Shown here one piece after another: positions 1-8,400 of a stretch of 64,000 nucleotides of DNA. Made by a program: the position numbers and the translations under genes. Numbering within the stretch: the stretch's first letter is position 1; each line of letters opens with the position of its first letter. Source of the DNA: Gemmatimonadota bacterium (GTDB taxonomy: Bacteria > Latescibacterota > UBA2968 > GCA-2709665); assembly GCA_028873695.1 (NCBI GenBank), contig JAPPNU010000026.1, positions 1-64,000 of the forward strand. Direction: 5' to 3'. The notes under the pieces were generated by a model. It made no database searches and had not been told where the DNA came from. It saw nothing but the letters and a program-made list of their open reading frames with translations.

Positions 1-172
1 TCCTTTTGGTCGCTTCAAAAGGAACACGCCGTAGGCAGGGAATTTGGGGAGATGTTGATTTTGGTTTTGCCCTTTTTGTCCTGGTTCCCCGCCGGAGGCG
101 TTGAGCCGGGGAGAGAGGTCTGGGCCGTGGGGCGGAGGGGTTGCTTTTGATTTTGACTTTCGTTTTTAGCTG
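1..172 (+). repeat. Intergenic repeat A, copy 1 (window edge)
   Basis: This copy begins in the same way as the copy near 58.09 kb: a CTTTTGGTCGCTTCAAAAGG palindrome-like start, then GGAACACGCCGTAGGCAGGG and AATTTGGGGAGA, followed by a T-rich stretch of low complexity (TTTTGATTTTGACTTTCG) and a TTTTAGCTGA end. A GGGGAGAGAGGTC segment shared with repeat C sits inside it. No ORF is present. The left boundary is cut by the window. Confidence 0.75.
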
Positions 173-173
173 A

Positions 174-228
174 GCGCCCACAAAAAACAGGCCGACGGTG
201 TTTCAGTCGGCCTGTTTTTTGTGGGCGC
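174..228. terminator. Perfect 23-bp stem terminator downstream of hsp20 pair
   Basis: Positions 174-196 and 206-228 are exact reverse complements (23 bp) around a 9-nt loop. The stem contains an A6 tract on one arm and a T6 tract on the other, so an intrinsic terminator forms in either direction. It starts 7 bp past the hsp20 stop codon at 236 on the minus strand, which makes it the natural end of the heat-shock transcript. Confidence 0.85.
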
Positions 229-235
229 TGCCTGA

Positions 236-670
236 TTACGCGATCTTGATCTCTCTCGACATTGACGCCTTTGCCTTGGGCAGCGTGAGCGTCAGCACGC
301 CGCTGTCGAATCCGGCCTGGATCTTGTCCTCTTCCACCTCCGACGCCAGCGCGAACGAGCGGGCGAAGCGTCCGTAAACCCTCTCTGAACGGTGGCTGCG
401 ATTCTGGTTCTCCTCAACAGCCGGCTTCTTCTCCCCCTGGATCGTAAGCACACCGTTGTCCAGATTGATTTTTATGTCGTCCTTGGACATTCCGGGAAGC
501 TCGATCTGGACAAGGAGGTCGGTCTCCGTCTCCAGTACGTCGGTGGCCGGAATCCAGTTCGCGGGGGCCGAGGCGTCTTCGTCAGAACCCCTCAGGAAAC
601 TGTCGAAAAACCGATCGAAATCGGGCGTCAGGTTGAGGCGCCGGCGGGGTTGCAGTCTGGCGAGCGTCAT
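236..670 (-). CDS. Small heat-shock protein, Hsp20/alpha-crystallin family (copy 1)
   Basis: This 144-residue protein is an ATP-independent holdase chaperone of the cytoplasm that binds unfolding proteins. The alpha-crystallin domain spans roughly residues 42-135, with the family signature GVLTLTLPK near its end. A C-terminal I-x-I motif (IKI) is present; it normally docks into a neighbouring subunit to build the oligomer. The N-terminus (RFFDSF) is typical of bacterial class A Hsp20. The start is fixed by an AGGAGG site 7 bases upstream. It is a tandem duplicate of the gene at 784-1218, with the same length and very similar sequence, and probably shares its promoter through the 113-bp gap. 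A perfect terminator follows. Confidence 0.95.
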   Translation of the reverse strand: MTLARLQPRRRLNLTPDFDRFFDSFLRGSDEDASAPANWIPATDVLETETDLLVQIELPGMSKDDIKINLDNGVLTIQGEKKPAVEENQNRSHRSERVYGRFARSFALASEVEEDKIQAGFDSGVLTLTLPKAKASMSREIKIA

Positions 671-726
671 GGTCGATTCCTCCTGTTAAAGGGTTGCTCC
701 GGCAAATGTGAACCTTTACCGGGTCA

Positions 727-757
727 GAGAGACCGACGGTGCTTCCGCCGGTCTCTC
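727..757. terminator. Stem-loop between the two hsp20 genes
   Basis: GAGAGACCG (727-735) pairs perfectly with CGGTCTCTC (749-757). No long T-run follows on the minus strand, so it is more likely an mRNA-stabilising or partial attenuating hairpin than a strong terminator between hsp20-2 and hsp20-1. Confidence 0.5.
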
Positions 758-783
758 CTGTGGGACGTCGTGGGCTCTGCCTG

Positions 784-1218
784 TTATGCAATTGCGATTT
801 CTCTCGACATTGACGCTTTGGACTTCGGAAGCGTCAGCGTGAGGACGCCGTTCTCGAACCCGGCCTCGATGTTTTCCTCTTCCACCTCGGACGCGAGTTC
901 GAAGGATCGTGCGAATCGTCCGTAGGTGCGCTCGGAACGGTGGCTCCTGTTTTCCTTCTCTTCAACCACCTGCTTCTTCTCGCCCTGGATGGTGAGCACG
1001 CCGTTGTCCACGTTGACCTTGATATCTTCCTTGGACATTCCGGGAAGCTCAACCTGAACGCGAAGGTCGGTTTCGGTTTCCGTTACGTCGGCGGCCGGAA
1101 TCCAACCGGTCGGAAACGGAGCGTTGGCGTTCGAACCTCTCCACAAGCTGTCGAAAAACCGATCGATCTCGGGAACCAGCCCGAAGCGCCGCCTGGGTTG
1201 CCACCTGGTGAGTGTCAT
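784..1218 (-). CDS. Small heat-shock protein, Hsp20/alpha-crystallin family (copy 2)
   Basis: This is a 144-residue Hsp20 chaperone, paralogous to the protein at 236-670 along its whole length. It has the alpha-crystallin domain at about residues 42-135, the GVLTLTLPK signature and a C-terminal IAI (I-x-I) oligomerisation motif. The reading frame is open upstream to 1311. The start at 1218 is preferred because it has a perfect AGGAGG site 7 bases upstream and aligns with the start of copy 1. It is the promoter-proximal gene of the pair. A near-consensus sigma-54 promoter lies about 100 bp upstream, which suggests control by an enhancer-binding protein instead of HrcA/CIRCE, for which no inverted repeat is seen. 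Confidence 0.95.
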   Translation of the reverse strand: MTLTRWQPRRRFGLVPEIDRFFDSLWRGSNANAPFPTGWIPAADVTETETDLRVQVELPGMSKEDIKVNVDNGVLTIQGEKKQVVEEKENRSHRSERTYGRFARSFELASEVEEENIEAGFENGVLTLTLPKSKASMSREIAIA

Positions 1219-1320
1219 GGTTGAATCCTCCTTATTTTTGTCGGGTCTCCCGACGAGTTGTTGTTTTTGAGGGTCTTGAGAATTTCCGGTTCGCCCTCGA
1301 GCCTGCGCCAATACCTCTTC

Positions 1321-1335
1321 GCAAGCCCCGTGCCA
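1321..1335 (-). promoter_or_regulatory. Sigma-54 (RpoN) -24/-12 promoter of the hsp20 pair
   Basis: On the minus strand the sequence reads TGGCACGGGGCTTGC, matching the RpoN consensus TGGCACG-N4-TTGC exactly. The invariant GG and GC dinucleotides have the required 10-nt separation. Transcription would start near 1309, leaving an untranslated leader of about 90 nt before the hsp20 start at 1218. The assignment is inferred from sequence only. Confidence 0.75.
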
Positions 1336-1455
1336 ATAACGTCGGCTCCGTCGCGAGCGTCAAATATATAACTATAAATCAATAGTTTATATAAATATGC
1401 CAAAAAATAACACTTACAGAAACGGTATATCGGTTCCGGTTCCGAGGTGAATATC

Positions 1456-1520
1456 TGCCAATTTGACATATACGATTTACTATAACGCCAAAATGACATA
1501 TTCGTTCTGCCAAATCTGCC
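1456..1520. promoter_or_regulatory. Three repeated sites, candidate enhancer (UAS) for the sigma-54 promoter
   Basis: TGCCAATTTGACA (1456-1468), CGCCAAAATGACA (1486-1498) and TGCCAAATCTGCC (1508-1520) are related imperfect dyads. The first two extend to the shared word GCCAAWWTGACATATWCG and start 30 bp (about three helical turns) apart. They lie about 125-200 bp upstream of the -12 element, the usual distance for binding sites of a bacterial enhancer-binding protein. Confidence 0.5.
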
Positions 1521-1845
1521 TTATTGAATTGAATCGCAATTTGCCGGTTTGCGAGCAATAATGAATGCGTCTCATGACACACTTGTCCAGGAACGGGTTT
1601 GATTCACTGCGAAAGTCGCGAAAGAGTGCGAAATACACGGATGGAAAAGTCGTGCACGGCCATTGGCGAAACGCTGAGCCCACACCTGCGCGAAAACTGT
1701 CATCCAGTTGAATCCACTTTTCGGACTTCATCTCCGAGAAACCCACGGTTCCTGTACAGAAGAAATCGCATGATACAATTGACTTTACGCTGTGATCCGG
1801 TATTTTGTCTACGTGGAGCCGGTCCCTCTCCCCCAGGTTCCAGGG

Positions 1846-2808
1846 ATGTCATGCATGGCAGAATTCGATGCGATTTCCAAGCACCTTATCCAGACCTATC
1901 CTGAGGACTTTGCCGGCTTCACCCTCGGGCGAGAGGACGTTGAGGTCCTCGAAGTCATTGATACACAGCAGCCTACGGTCTCCGCAAGCCACGCCGACAG
2001 TCTCATTCGCGTGCGCATCGAAGGCCGTGAGGCTCTGGTCCACAACGAATTTCAAACCGTCGACAGCACCAAACCGCCTATGCCGCGCCGCATGGCCGGC
2101 TATATCGGGCGGGCCGTCGAACGGTATGGCCTGCCCGTGTGCTCGAGCGTCATCTACCTGCGCCCAGGCGCGGGCGGACGGGATCCCGGACAGTATTCGC
2201 AATCGCATCCGGGTCATCGGATGCTTGTTGAGTACCGGGTGATTCGGCTCAGTGAGCAGGACGGTCAACGGGTTCTCGATGCCGGTCGCGAGGGGCTGAT
2301 CGCCTTTGCGCCGTTGATGAAGCCACCTGAAGGGATGGCTTCGCGGACGTGGTTGCGCCTATGCATTCACGCCGCGCACGCGCGACCGATGGCGCCGCCG
2401 GCAAAAGCGGATTTCCTTGCCGGCATGTCTTTGCTCAGCGGGTTGGTGTACGCGCCGGAAACCATTTTTGATATCATTTCCAGGGAGGGTATAATGGATC
2501 TCATACGCGAATCATCCTTTGCCCGATACCTCACCCGACAAGGCATCGAACAGGGCATCGAACAAGGCATCGAGCGAGGCATTGAGCAGGGCATCGAGCA
2601 AGGCATCGAGCAAGGCATCGAGCAAGGTCTCCGTGAGAGTATCCTCGCCGTCCTGGAGATTCGATTCGATCTCGCTGCGTCGCATCCATATGCCGCTCGG
2701 GTCGCGAACGTCGACGACGTGCAGGATCTCAAGGCGTTGCTACGGGCGGCGGTTCAGGCGTCCGGTCTCGACGCGTTCGGTGAACTGTTGGACGAATACC
2801 CGGAATGA
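1846..2808 (+). CDS. Rpn/YhgA-like PD-(D/E)XK nuclease-transposase family protein
   Basis: This protein of about 320 residues resembles the Rpn (recombination-promoting nuclease, YhgA-like/DUF4351-type) family. Recognition rests on an N-terminal nuclease-like half, with VHNEFQT as the likely E-x-Q part of the PD-(D/E)XK core near residue 70. A C-terminal tail of tandem GIEQ tetrapeptides followed by a short helical region is hallmark architecture of the family. Members nick DNA and promote RecA-independent recombination; some are phage-defence or mobile-element relatives. The start could be 1846 or 1855; both have weak AGG-type ribosome sites, and the frame is open back to 1792. It stands alone, convergent with the TPR gene, with a terminator hairpin between them. 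Confidence 0.75.
   Translation: MSCMAEFDAISKHLIQTYPEDFAGFTLGREDVEVLEVIDTQQPTVSASHADSLIRVRIEGREALVHNEFQTVDSTKPPMPRRMAGYIGRAVERYGLPVCSSVIYLRPGAGGRDPGQYSQSHPGHRMLVEYRVIRLSEQDGQRVLDAGREGLIAFAPLMKPPEGMASRTWLRLCIHAAHARPMAPPAKADFLAGMSLLSGLVYAPETIFDIISREGIMDLIRESSFARYLTRQGIEQGIEQGIERGIEQGIEQGIEQGIEQGLRESILAVLEIRFDLAASHPYAARVANVDDVQDLKALLRAAVQASGLDAFGELLDEYPE
2542..2625 (+). repeat. Seven in-frame 12-bp GIEQ repeats
   Basis: Seven consecutive 12-bp units (GGCATCGARCAR and close variants) encode GIEQ, or GIER in the third unit, inside the Rpn-like gene. As 12 is a multiple of 3, unit gain or loss would change length without a frameshift. Such tracts are typical of this protein family and prone to slippage. 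Confidence 0.9.
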
Positions 2809-2842
2809 AGGCTTTTCCCTGAATACCCCCCATGAACGAGAA

Positions 2843-2877
2843 AGAGGACAATACACTTTACGGGTGTACTGTCCTCT
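2843..2877. terminator. Bidirectional hairpin between convergent genes
   Basis: A 14-bp stem with one mismatch (2843-2856 with 2864-2877, core AGAGGACA/TGTCCTCT) surrounds a 7-nt loop. It sits 34 bp past the stop of the Rpn-like gene and about 190 bp past the stop of the convergent TPR gene. A weak T-rich tail follows on the plus strand. Confidence 0.6.
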
Positions 2878-3063
2878 CTTGATTTTGGTACCGGATGGCG
2901 ATCGAATTCCGAGCGATTCGATCCGGACGTGGCGTAGGCCGTCACCCAATGGCGGTGTCATCTCGGGCCGATTTCGGCCTTTGCGCCAGTCTGCCTGCAG
3001 GCCGGCGGGGTCGGGCATAGACATGCCGGGCTCGAACGTCTCGAAGGAAATCCGAAGAAGATT

Positions 3064-5340
3064 TCAGTCCCGGATCTCCTCCAGCCATTCTCTGATCAGA
3101 GCGGCTTGCGGATGGTCGGGATGGAGTTCGAGGGTTTTGGTGAGATGAACCCTGGCCTGGTCTGCGCGTTTCAAGGCTTGATAGGCCATGCCCAGTAGCA
3201 GGTGAGTGTGGACGTCGCCAGGAGCCAGTTGGTTGGCTTTTTGTAGAAATGGTACCGCCCTTTTATAGTCCCCCTCGCCGAAGAACGTACCTCCGATGTT
3301 TTGCAAAACGACGGCGTCGGCCGGCCGGAGTTCAAGAGCAGTTGAAAGGTGTTGGATGCTTTTGTCACGCTGGCCGATTCTGCCGTAGACCACACCCAAA
3401 TTCAAGTGGACCGCCGCGAGTCCGGGTTTCAGCTCATCCGCTTCCTTGAGCAGTTCGATTGCTCTTTCGTGCTTCCCTGCGTCACTGTTGGCAAGCGCGA
3501 GGTTCACCAACGTCCGGGTATGGCGGGGTCGCAGCAAATTCGCTTTTTCAAGGTGACGGATGGCTTTTTCATTCTCTTCCATGTCATGGTACATTTCGGC
3601 AAGACGCTCGTGGATAACGGGGTCATTTCGTCGTAACGCGGCGGCTTTTTCGAGGTGTTGGACGGCTTTGTCAAACTGTTTGATATCGCCATATGCTGCG
3701 CCAAGGTTTATGAGTGGTATTGCGTGATCGGGCAGAAGTTTGCGAGCTTTCTCGAAATATTCAATGGCGGCCTCGGAACGCCCCATTTCCCTATAGGTCG
3801 CACCCACGAGTAACCAGCGATTGGGGTTTGACGGATCTGAATCGCGAGCCTGCTTGTACGCGTAAAGAGCCCCGGCGTATCTTTTTTCCTGTCGTCGTAC
3901 GTTGCCTACGGCCACCCAGGCGTCAACGCTCGCGCCAGACTTCAAACGTTCCGCCAGGCTAACAAACCTGGCTTCGGAGGCCTTAGCGTTGGCGTTCAGG
4001 CCCACCCACAGACACGAATGCAATGCTGCCGCGCCGCAAATAAGGAAAGCGCCGCGGGATAGTCGCACACGGTCCCGTATGCAGTTCAGCATCAGGGCGG
4101 CAACCCACAGGGTGAGAGGCGGCGCCGGCAGCGACCAGGCGTCCCAGTCTCTGAAAGCGCCAAGTTCCGGATTTCCAATGAAACTGAAGAAGAGAGGCAC
4201 GATTGTGCAAACCGCGAGGAAAGGTTGACGGCTGAAATATTCCTTTTGAAGCAGGAACATCGCCATACAAGCCGCGGGCGCCGCGAGCAGTTGCAGGTTC
4301 AGCCAGTCAATGATATGCGTGAGCGAGAAAATTCGGTATTGTGCGCGAAGTCCCGGTTCGTCGAACAACGGCAGGATATGACTTCCTCCTGCCCAATTGA
4401 CGTATTCGAGCACGCCGACGCCGCTCGCCGTAAGGAATAACAAGCCACTTGCAGGCACACAACAGAGAGCCGCGGTGGTCGTCAGCGCGTTTTTATAGGT
4501 TGGGATGCTATATTGCCGGCTGCGAAAACTGCGATAAGCGAGGAAGAGCAGGGATGGGACGAACAAGATAAAACCTCGATGCAGGGCGAGCAGCAAGCCG
4601 AGCACGAGCGCAGGGGTGATAACGTGGGCGCGGTCTTCAGATGTCCGGAGTCCCAGATAGAGGTAAAGGAGTAAGCCTGGCATGTAAAGCGCGTAATTCT
4701 CCACGTATCCGAAGAAGAGCTGGATGTATCCCGCCGTGAGCAGGAACGCCAGAACGATGGCTCTCTCCAGGGTGTTTTTGCCCAGCGTGGTGGCGACCGG
4801 GAAGGCAAAGAGGATATAGAGTACGCCGGACACGTAGCTGTATGTTCGATATGTGTTTTCAACCGTCCCCCAGATAGCGCTGCCAATGGAGTGCAGGTTC
4901 TGAATAATGGTATATGTGAGTGGCGCCCTTAACATGCTCGTCCACTTGTCTGCTCCGGGCGCTTGCATTAAGCGGTAACTGTCCCCGAGGAAGTGACGGG
5001 CGGAGGAGAGCGAAATAAAACATGCGAGGGCGATCAGGATAACGAGCGTGCGGGATATCCAGGCGCAACGCCCCTGACCCCATAATGACAACGGGAGGGC
5101 GCGGGTCCAGGCGCGGATCTGTCGGCGCAATCCCGGAACAAAGAGCACCGTGGAAAGCAGAATGAAGATGACCTGGATCGGCAGAGGCAAGTAGAACAAA
5201 AAATCCACGCCCCACATGGGATTGGGTCCCCAAACCAGTGGGATTATGTGAAGTAACAGAAATACGGCGGCGACAAGGGCTGGACGGGAAAGCGCGCGCC
5301 CCGTTTCCCTGTTCGATCCCGGTGTTCGTTTCTTGTTCAA
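3064..5340 (-). CDS. Polytopic membrane protein with C-terminal TPR repeats
   Basis: This 758-residue protein has two halves. Residues about 20-460 hold around ten hydrophobic segments, beginning with an N-terminal anchor (LVAAVFLLLHIIPLVW). Residues about 470-745 hold roughly eight consecutive 34-residue TPR units with the usual W-LG-Y---A-A---P spacing. This arrangement recalls TMTC/GT-C-type membrane glycosyltransferases carrying TPRs, but no clear D-D or D-E catalytic motif in the first periplasmic loop could be assigned with confidence; HFLGDSYRL near residue 115 is the best candidate. Role: unassigned, possibly protein or glycan modification at the membrane. It is divergent from the GT4 gene and the last gene on its strand before a terminator. 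Confidence 0.7.
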   Translation of the reverse strand: MNKKRTPGSNRETGRALSRPALVAAVFLLLHIIPLVWGPNPMWGVDFLFYLPLPIQVIFILLSTVLFVPGLRRQIRAWTRALPLSLWGQGRCAWISRTLVILIALACFISLSSARHFLGDSYRLMQAPGADKWTSMLRAPLTYTIIQNLHSIGSAIWGTVENTYRTYSYVSGVLYILFAFPVATTLGKNTLERAIVLAFLLTAGYIQLFFGYVENYALYMPGLLLYLYLGLRTSEDRAHVITPALVLGLLLALHRGFILFVPSLLFLAYRSFRSRQYSIPTYKNALTTTAALCCVPASGLLFLTASGVGVLEYVNWAGGSHILPLFDEPGLRAQYRIFSLTHIIDWLNLQLLAAPAACMAMFLLQKEYFSRQPFLAVCTIVPLFFSFIGNPELGAFRDWDAWSLPAPPLTLWVAALMLNCIRDRVRLSRGAFLICGAAALHSCLWVGLNANAKASEARFVSLAERLKSGASVDAWVAVGNVRRQEKRYAGALYAYKQARDSDPSNPNRWLLVGATYREMGRSEAAIEYFEKARKLLPDHAIPLINLGAAYGDIKQFDKAVQHLEKAAALRRNDPVIHERLAEMYHDMEENEKAIRHLEKANLLRPRHTRTLVNLALANSDAGKHERAIELLKEADELKPGLAAVHLNLGVVYGRIGQRDKSIQHLSTALELRPADAVVLQNIGGTFFGEGDYKRAVPFLQKANQLAPGDVHTHLLLGMAYQALKRADQARVHLTKTLELHPDHPQAALIREWLEEIRD

Positions 5341-5451
5341 CTCGGGTCCCTCGCGTTATGCGAAATTCTCAGGAATGACTGGTTGTGTACAAAACGACCG
5401 GTTCCATCTGATCGCACAGTATGAGTTGCCAGGGATATATAAACCGGCTGT

Positions 5452-5481
5452 TTGACAATCGGCTCTGTTCCGTCATATATT
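5452..5481 (+). promoter_or_regulatory. Sigma-70-type promoter of the GT4 gene
   Basis: TTGACA (5452-5457), an 18-bp spacer and TATATT (5476-5481) form a near-consensus housekeeping promoter. The predicted start near 5488 gives a leader of about 46 nt before the glycosyltransferase ATG at 5534. Confidence 0.7.
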
Positions 5482-5533
5482 CTTGCGCCCTCGTGTTCCG
5501 GAACCGCCAAATGAACGGGAGTAACCGGAGTCC

Positions 5534-6622
5534 ATGAAGATCGCGATCACTGTTGAGGCATTGAAAGACGGGCATTTTGCCGGCGTTCAGCAGTATATCC
5601 ACAATCTCATCCACCGGCTTGCTGATTCCAGGGACCTCGACCTCACGTTGATCGCGTCCCCCCAATCCCCCCGTTCGCTCTTTCCAGACAATGCCGGTAT
5701 GATTTACCATTCGCCCGCCGAGGTGCTCGGAAGCGGTCTGCTTTCGGCTGTTTTCGCGCCGCCCCGATGTCTCTCGGGATTCGATCTGATCCACTGTCCC
5801 ACCGTAACCGCCCCTTTTTTCTTTCGACCGGGCGCGAAGGTTGTGATGACCGTACATGACCTGGTTCCGCTTCTATTCCCCGAGTGGCAGACCCGCAGAC
5901 GGGTTCTCTACTTCAAACACATCCTAAAACACAGATTCCGGTTCGTCGACAGGTTCATCGCCGTCAGCCACAGCACCGGAAGGGACCTCGTCCGCCATTT
6001 TCGCATACCGGAACACAGGATCGACGTCATCCACGAGGGGGTCTCCGAGCAGTTTGAGCCGGGGGCGGCGTCAGGGGAAGCATTCATCCTGGCCGTAAGC
6101 ACGCTGGAGCCCAGGAAGAATTTCAAGAGGATCATCGAAGCCTTCGTCAACCTTCGCAAAACGGAAAAAACAAGGGACCGACTGGTAATCGTTGGAAAGG
6201 AAGGATGGCTCTTCGACGAAATTGTGCGGGTCCCGCCAGCATTTCAGGACGACGTCGTCTTCACCGGCTACGTTTCCGAATTGGAGTTGATACGCCTGTT
6301 TCAGGCGGCGCGCTGTTTTGTGTACCCTTCGATGTACGAAGGCTTCGGCCTACCCGTTCTGGAAGCAATGGCGTGCGGATGTCCCGTAATCACCAGCAAT
6401 ACATCCAGTATGCCGGAAGTCGCCGGCGATGCGGCGTTGCTGGTGGATCCCTACGAGGTCGCCGATATAGAGGATGCCATCTGCAGACTGACGGATGAGC
6501 CGGCGTTGTGCGCCGAACTGAGCGCGAAAGGTATTCAGAGGGCATCGGAATTCTCATGGCGCCGCACGGCTCGACAGACGCTCGATGTGTACAGAAAAAC
6601 CGTTACAGCAGACGACGTCTGA
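5534..6622 (+). CDS. Glycosyltransferase family 4 (GT-B fold)
   Basis: This 362-residue cytoplasmic or membrane-associated transferase has the two Rossmann domains of GT4 enzymes. The N-terminal acceptor domain contains GVQQYIHNLI and TVHDLVPLLFPEW. The C-terminal nucleotide-sugar domain contains ILAVSTLEPRKNFKRIIEAF and the EX7E motif in MYEGFGLPVLEAMACG around residue 280, the family signature for donor binding. Substrate is not predictable from the sequence; GT4 enzymes of this type are usually mannosyl-, rhamnosyl- or glucosyltransferases for polysaccharides. A strong promoter precedes it, and its end overlaps the convergent methyltransferase gene by 20 bp. CGGAG upstream supports the ATG. 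Confidence 0.9.
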   Translation: MKIAITVEALKDGHFAGVQQYIHNLIHRLADSRDLDLTLIASPQSPRSLFPDNAGMIYHSPAEVLGSGLLSAVFAPPRCLSGFDLIHCPTVTAPFFFRPGAKVVMTVHDLVPLLFPEWQTRRRVLYFKHILKHRFRFVDRFIAVSHSTGRDLVRHFRIPEHRIDVIHEGVSEQFEPGAASGEAFILAVSTLEPRKNFKRIIEAFVNLRKTEKTRDRLVIVGKEGWLFDEIVRVPPAFQDDVVFTGYVSELELIRLFQAARCFVYPSMYEGFGLPVLEAMACGCPVITSNTSSMPEVAGDAALLVDPYEVADIEDAICRLTDEPALCAELSAKGIQRASEFSWRRTARQTLDVYRKTVTADDV

Positions 6623-8267
6623 TCATTGTCCGTAACCTGCGCGGCGTCCGGCGCCAGACCTTCTCCAGGCAAGGGCGGACCACGTCGTTTCTGACAACAC
6701 GTCCCAGCAGATTCCCCTTAAACACCCTGGGGTCGATGGTGTCCAGGAAAATCTCCCGCTGAAAGGCATCCGCCAGTGCGCGGTTTTTTTTGTGCCTGCT
6801 GCGACTGTATGACGGAAAAAGGGTCCGTATCATCTTTCCAGCCTGCGCGTCGCTGACTCCGTGGCTGAAGAGGCAGAACCGGATACACCGGTAGAGCATG
6901 AAGTCGATCGGAATTTCCGATTCGGTCTGCCACTCTTCATCGATAAAGTGCAAATTCCCGTTTTCGTCCTGAATGATGTTTGCGAAAACCGCATCCAGAG
7001 ACCTGGTATTGAGCAGGGGATAGCCTTCCGCGTCACGCTCGCCCGTTCCGTAGTGCGATTCAAGCTCTCCTCGATATCTGTCGATCAGGCTGGAGAGGTA
7101 GTCGGGGAAATCCTCGCGTAGAGCCGCCTGTTCTATCTCGAATGAGAGCAGATTGCCCGGCTTCCAGCCTGCATCTTCCGTCCGCAGTCTCACGCGGTCG
7201 GATTCAGTATCCCGGGACGCCCCGGACAATGCGTGAAGCGGCGTCTTCCGGACAAAGGGTTCCGGTTGCGCGAACAGGGTGGTGACGATTCGAAAACGGC
7301 GTTGGCGTTTCATGCTGAATTTTCTGGCAACCCAGTTCGCGTCCGGGACGGGATGGCGGCCTGCCACGATCAGAAACGAGTTGGCAAACTCCCTGAGCAG
7401 TCCGGACTCGCCCAGCGTCTTCGCGGCGAGGGGTTTATTGAACGTCTGTCTCTTTGTGTTCCTGGGCGAATCAAGTGAAAAACCGACCCAGTTGTGGAGG
7501 CAATACTCACTTTCTGCGCCGGTTGAACTGAGGATGGTTGAGGCGTAATGGTAATCCGGAAAACAATAGTAGAAGGCCTTGTGGGGAAATCCCGCATCGG
7601 CCAGGAGTTCCTGCAATTCCGTCCGGGTGAACGTTACGGGGGATCCTGCATTCGGATAATCGTGAACGCCGTCGTACGGTTTTCCCGTGTGGTTCTCCGG
7701 TGCCCCCGCCCAGTAGTCCAGACCGATCCGGTTTTCTATGGCCAGAACCAGTTTGCCATTTTCGTTTAACGCGCTTCGGGCCAGTTGCAGAAATTTTGAA
7801 CATGCATCCCGGGGCGCCTCTCCCGGGTAGATGAAGACCGGCGCGTATTCAAGAACGCCGATGATGACAACGACATCGTAGCTGGAATCGAAACGCTCAT
7901 TTCTCAGATCCCTGCACAGTACCGAGACGTTGTCGAGGTCCCTGCAACGCTCACGGGCGATTTCCACGCGTATGGGACTCGCGTCCACGGCGTCGACCGA
8001 TCCGAACGTCTCGCCAAGGTACCTGGTGATGGCCCCGCACCCCGCGCCCAGTTCCAGGACCCTGCTCTCAGCGGGCAGATCCAGACACCTCAATATCGTC
8101 GACCTGCCAATCCCGAGGTGGTAATATGACGCAATATCCTTCACCTTTCCCGTCAGTTCCTCGGATTCCAGGCTTACATCCACAGTATTTTTTACGGCGA
8201 GCAACATGTCACGCTCGGCTGAATCACCGTCGCTGAATCGAAGCTGACGAGTTGGAATTTGAACCAT
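6603..8267 (-). CDS. Class I SAM-dependent methyltransferase with C-terminal extension
   Basis: This 554-residue protein has a Rossmann methyltransferase core at about residues 50-190: motif I VLELGAGCGAITRYLGE, acidic motif VDAVDASPIRVE, and VVVIIGVLEYAP as motif IV. A large second part (about 330-554) carries a conserved-looking NGNLHFIDEEWQ segment that recalls the N-x-D/DFD area of kinase-like (APH/LPS-kinase) folds. Methyltransferases of this two-part form occur in O-antigen and polysaccharide clusters. The neighbouring GT4 gene is consistent with glycan methylation, but the acceptor is unknown. It is transcribed convergently to GT4 with a 20-bp 3' overlap; the 132 bp between it and addA show no other feature. 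Confidence 0.75.
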   Translation of the reverse strand: MVQIPTRQLRFSDGDSAERDMLLAVKNTVDVSLESEELTGKVKDIASYYHLGIGRSTILRCLDLPAESRVLELGAGCGAITRYLGETFGSVDAVDASPIRVEIARERCRDLDNVSVLCRDLRNERFDSSYDVVVIIGVLEYAPVFIYPGEAPRDACSKFLQLARSALNENGKLVLAIENRIGLDYWAGAPENHTGKPYDGVHDYPNAGSPVTFTRTELQELLADAGFPHKAFYYCFPDYHYASTILSSTGAESEYCLHNWVGFSLDSPRNTKRQTFNKPLAAKTLGESGLLREFANSFLIVAGRHPVPDANWVARKFSMKRQRRFRIVTTLFAQPEPFVRKTPLHALSGASRDTESDRVRLRTEDAGWKPGNLLSFEIEQAALREDFPDYLSSLIDRYRGELESHYGTGERDAEGYPLLNTRSLDAVFANIIQDENGNLHFIDEEWQTESEIPIDFMLYRCIRFCLFSHGVSDAQAGKMIRTLFPSYSRSRHKKNRALADAFQREIFLDTIDPRVFKGNLLGRVVRNDVVRPCLEKVWRRTPRRLRTMIRRRLL

Positions 8268-8400
8268 ACGTAACTCTCCAAGAGAAAATCAATCGTCTTC
8301 TATCGTGAAAATGCGTACATGGACCGCCCACCAACAATCGTCTTCCATTCGATCGAAGTGGACCAGGATTTGCAGATTTACGCTCGTACGAATCAGCCGT

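Larger units (their letters stand above)
1219..1845. other. Regulatory spacer between hsp20 pair and rpn-like gene
   Basis: This 627-bp gene-free region contains an AT-rich block (about 1360-1580) that stands out from the GC-rich surroundings. It holds the sigma-54 promoter and the repeated upstream sites listed separately. No ORF here is convincing, and no dispersed repeat family (A-G) is found in it, unlike most other long spacers of the window. Confidence 0.6.

Noticed and set aside
1321..1400. CIRCE/HrcA operator or ROSE thermometer upstream of hsp20
   Set aside because: No TTAGCACTC-n9-GAGTGCTAA inverted repeat and no UYGCU anti-SD stem was found in the leader.
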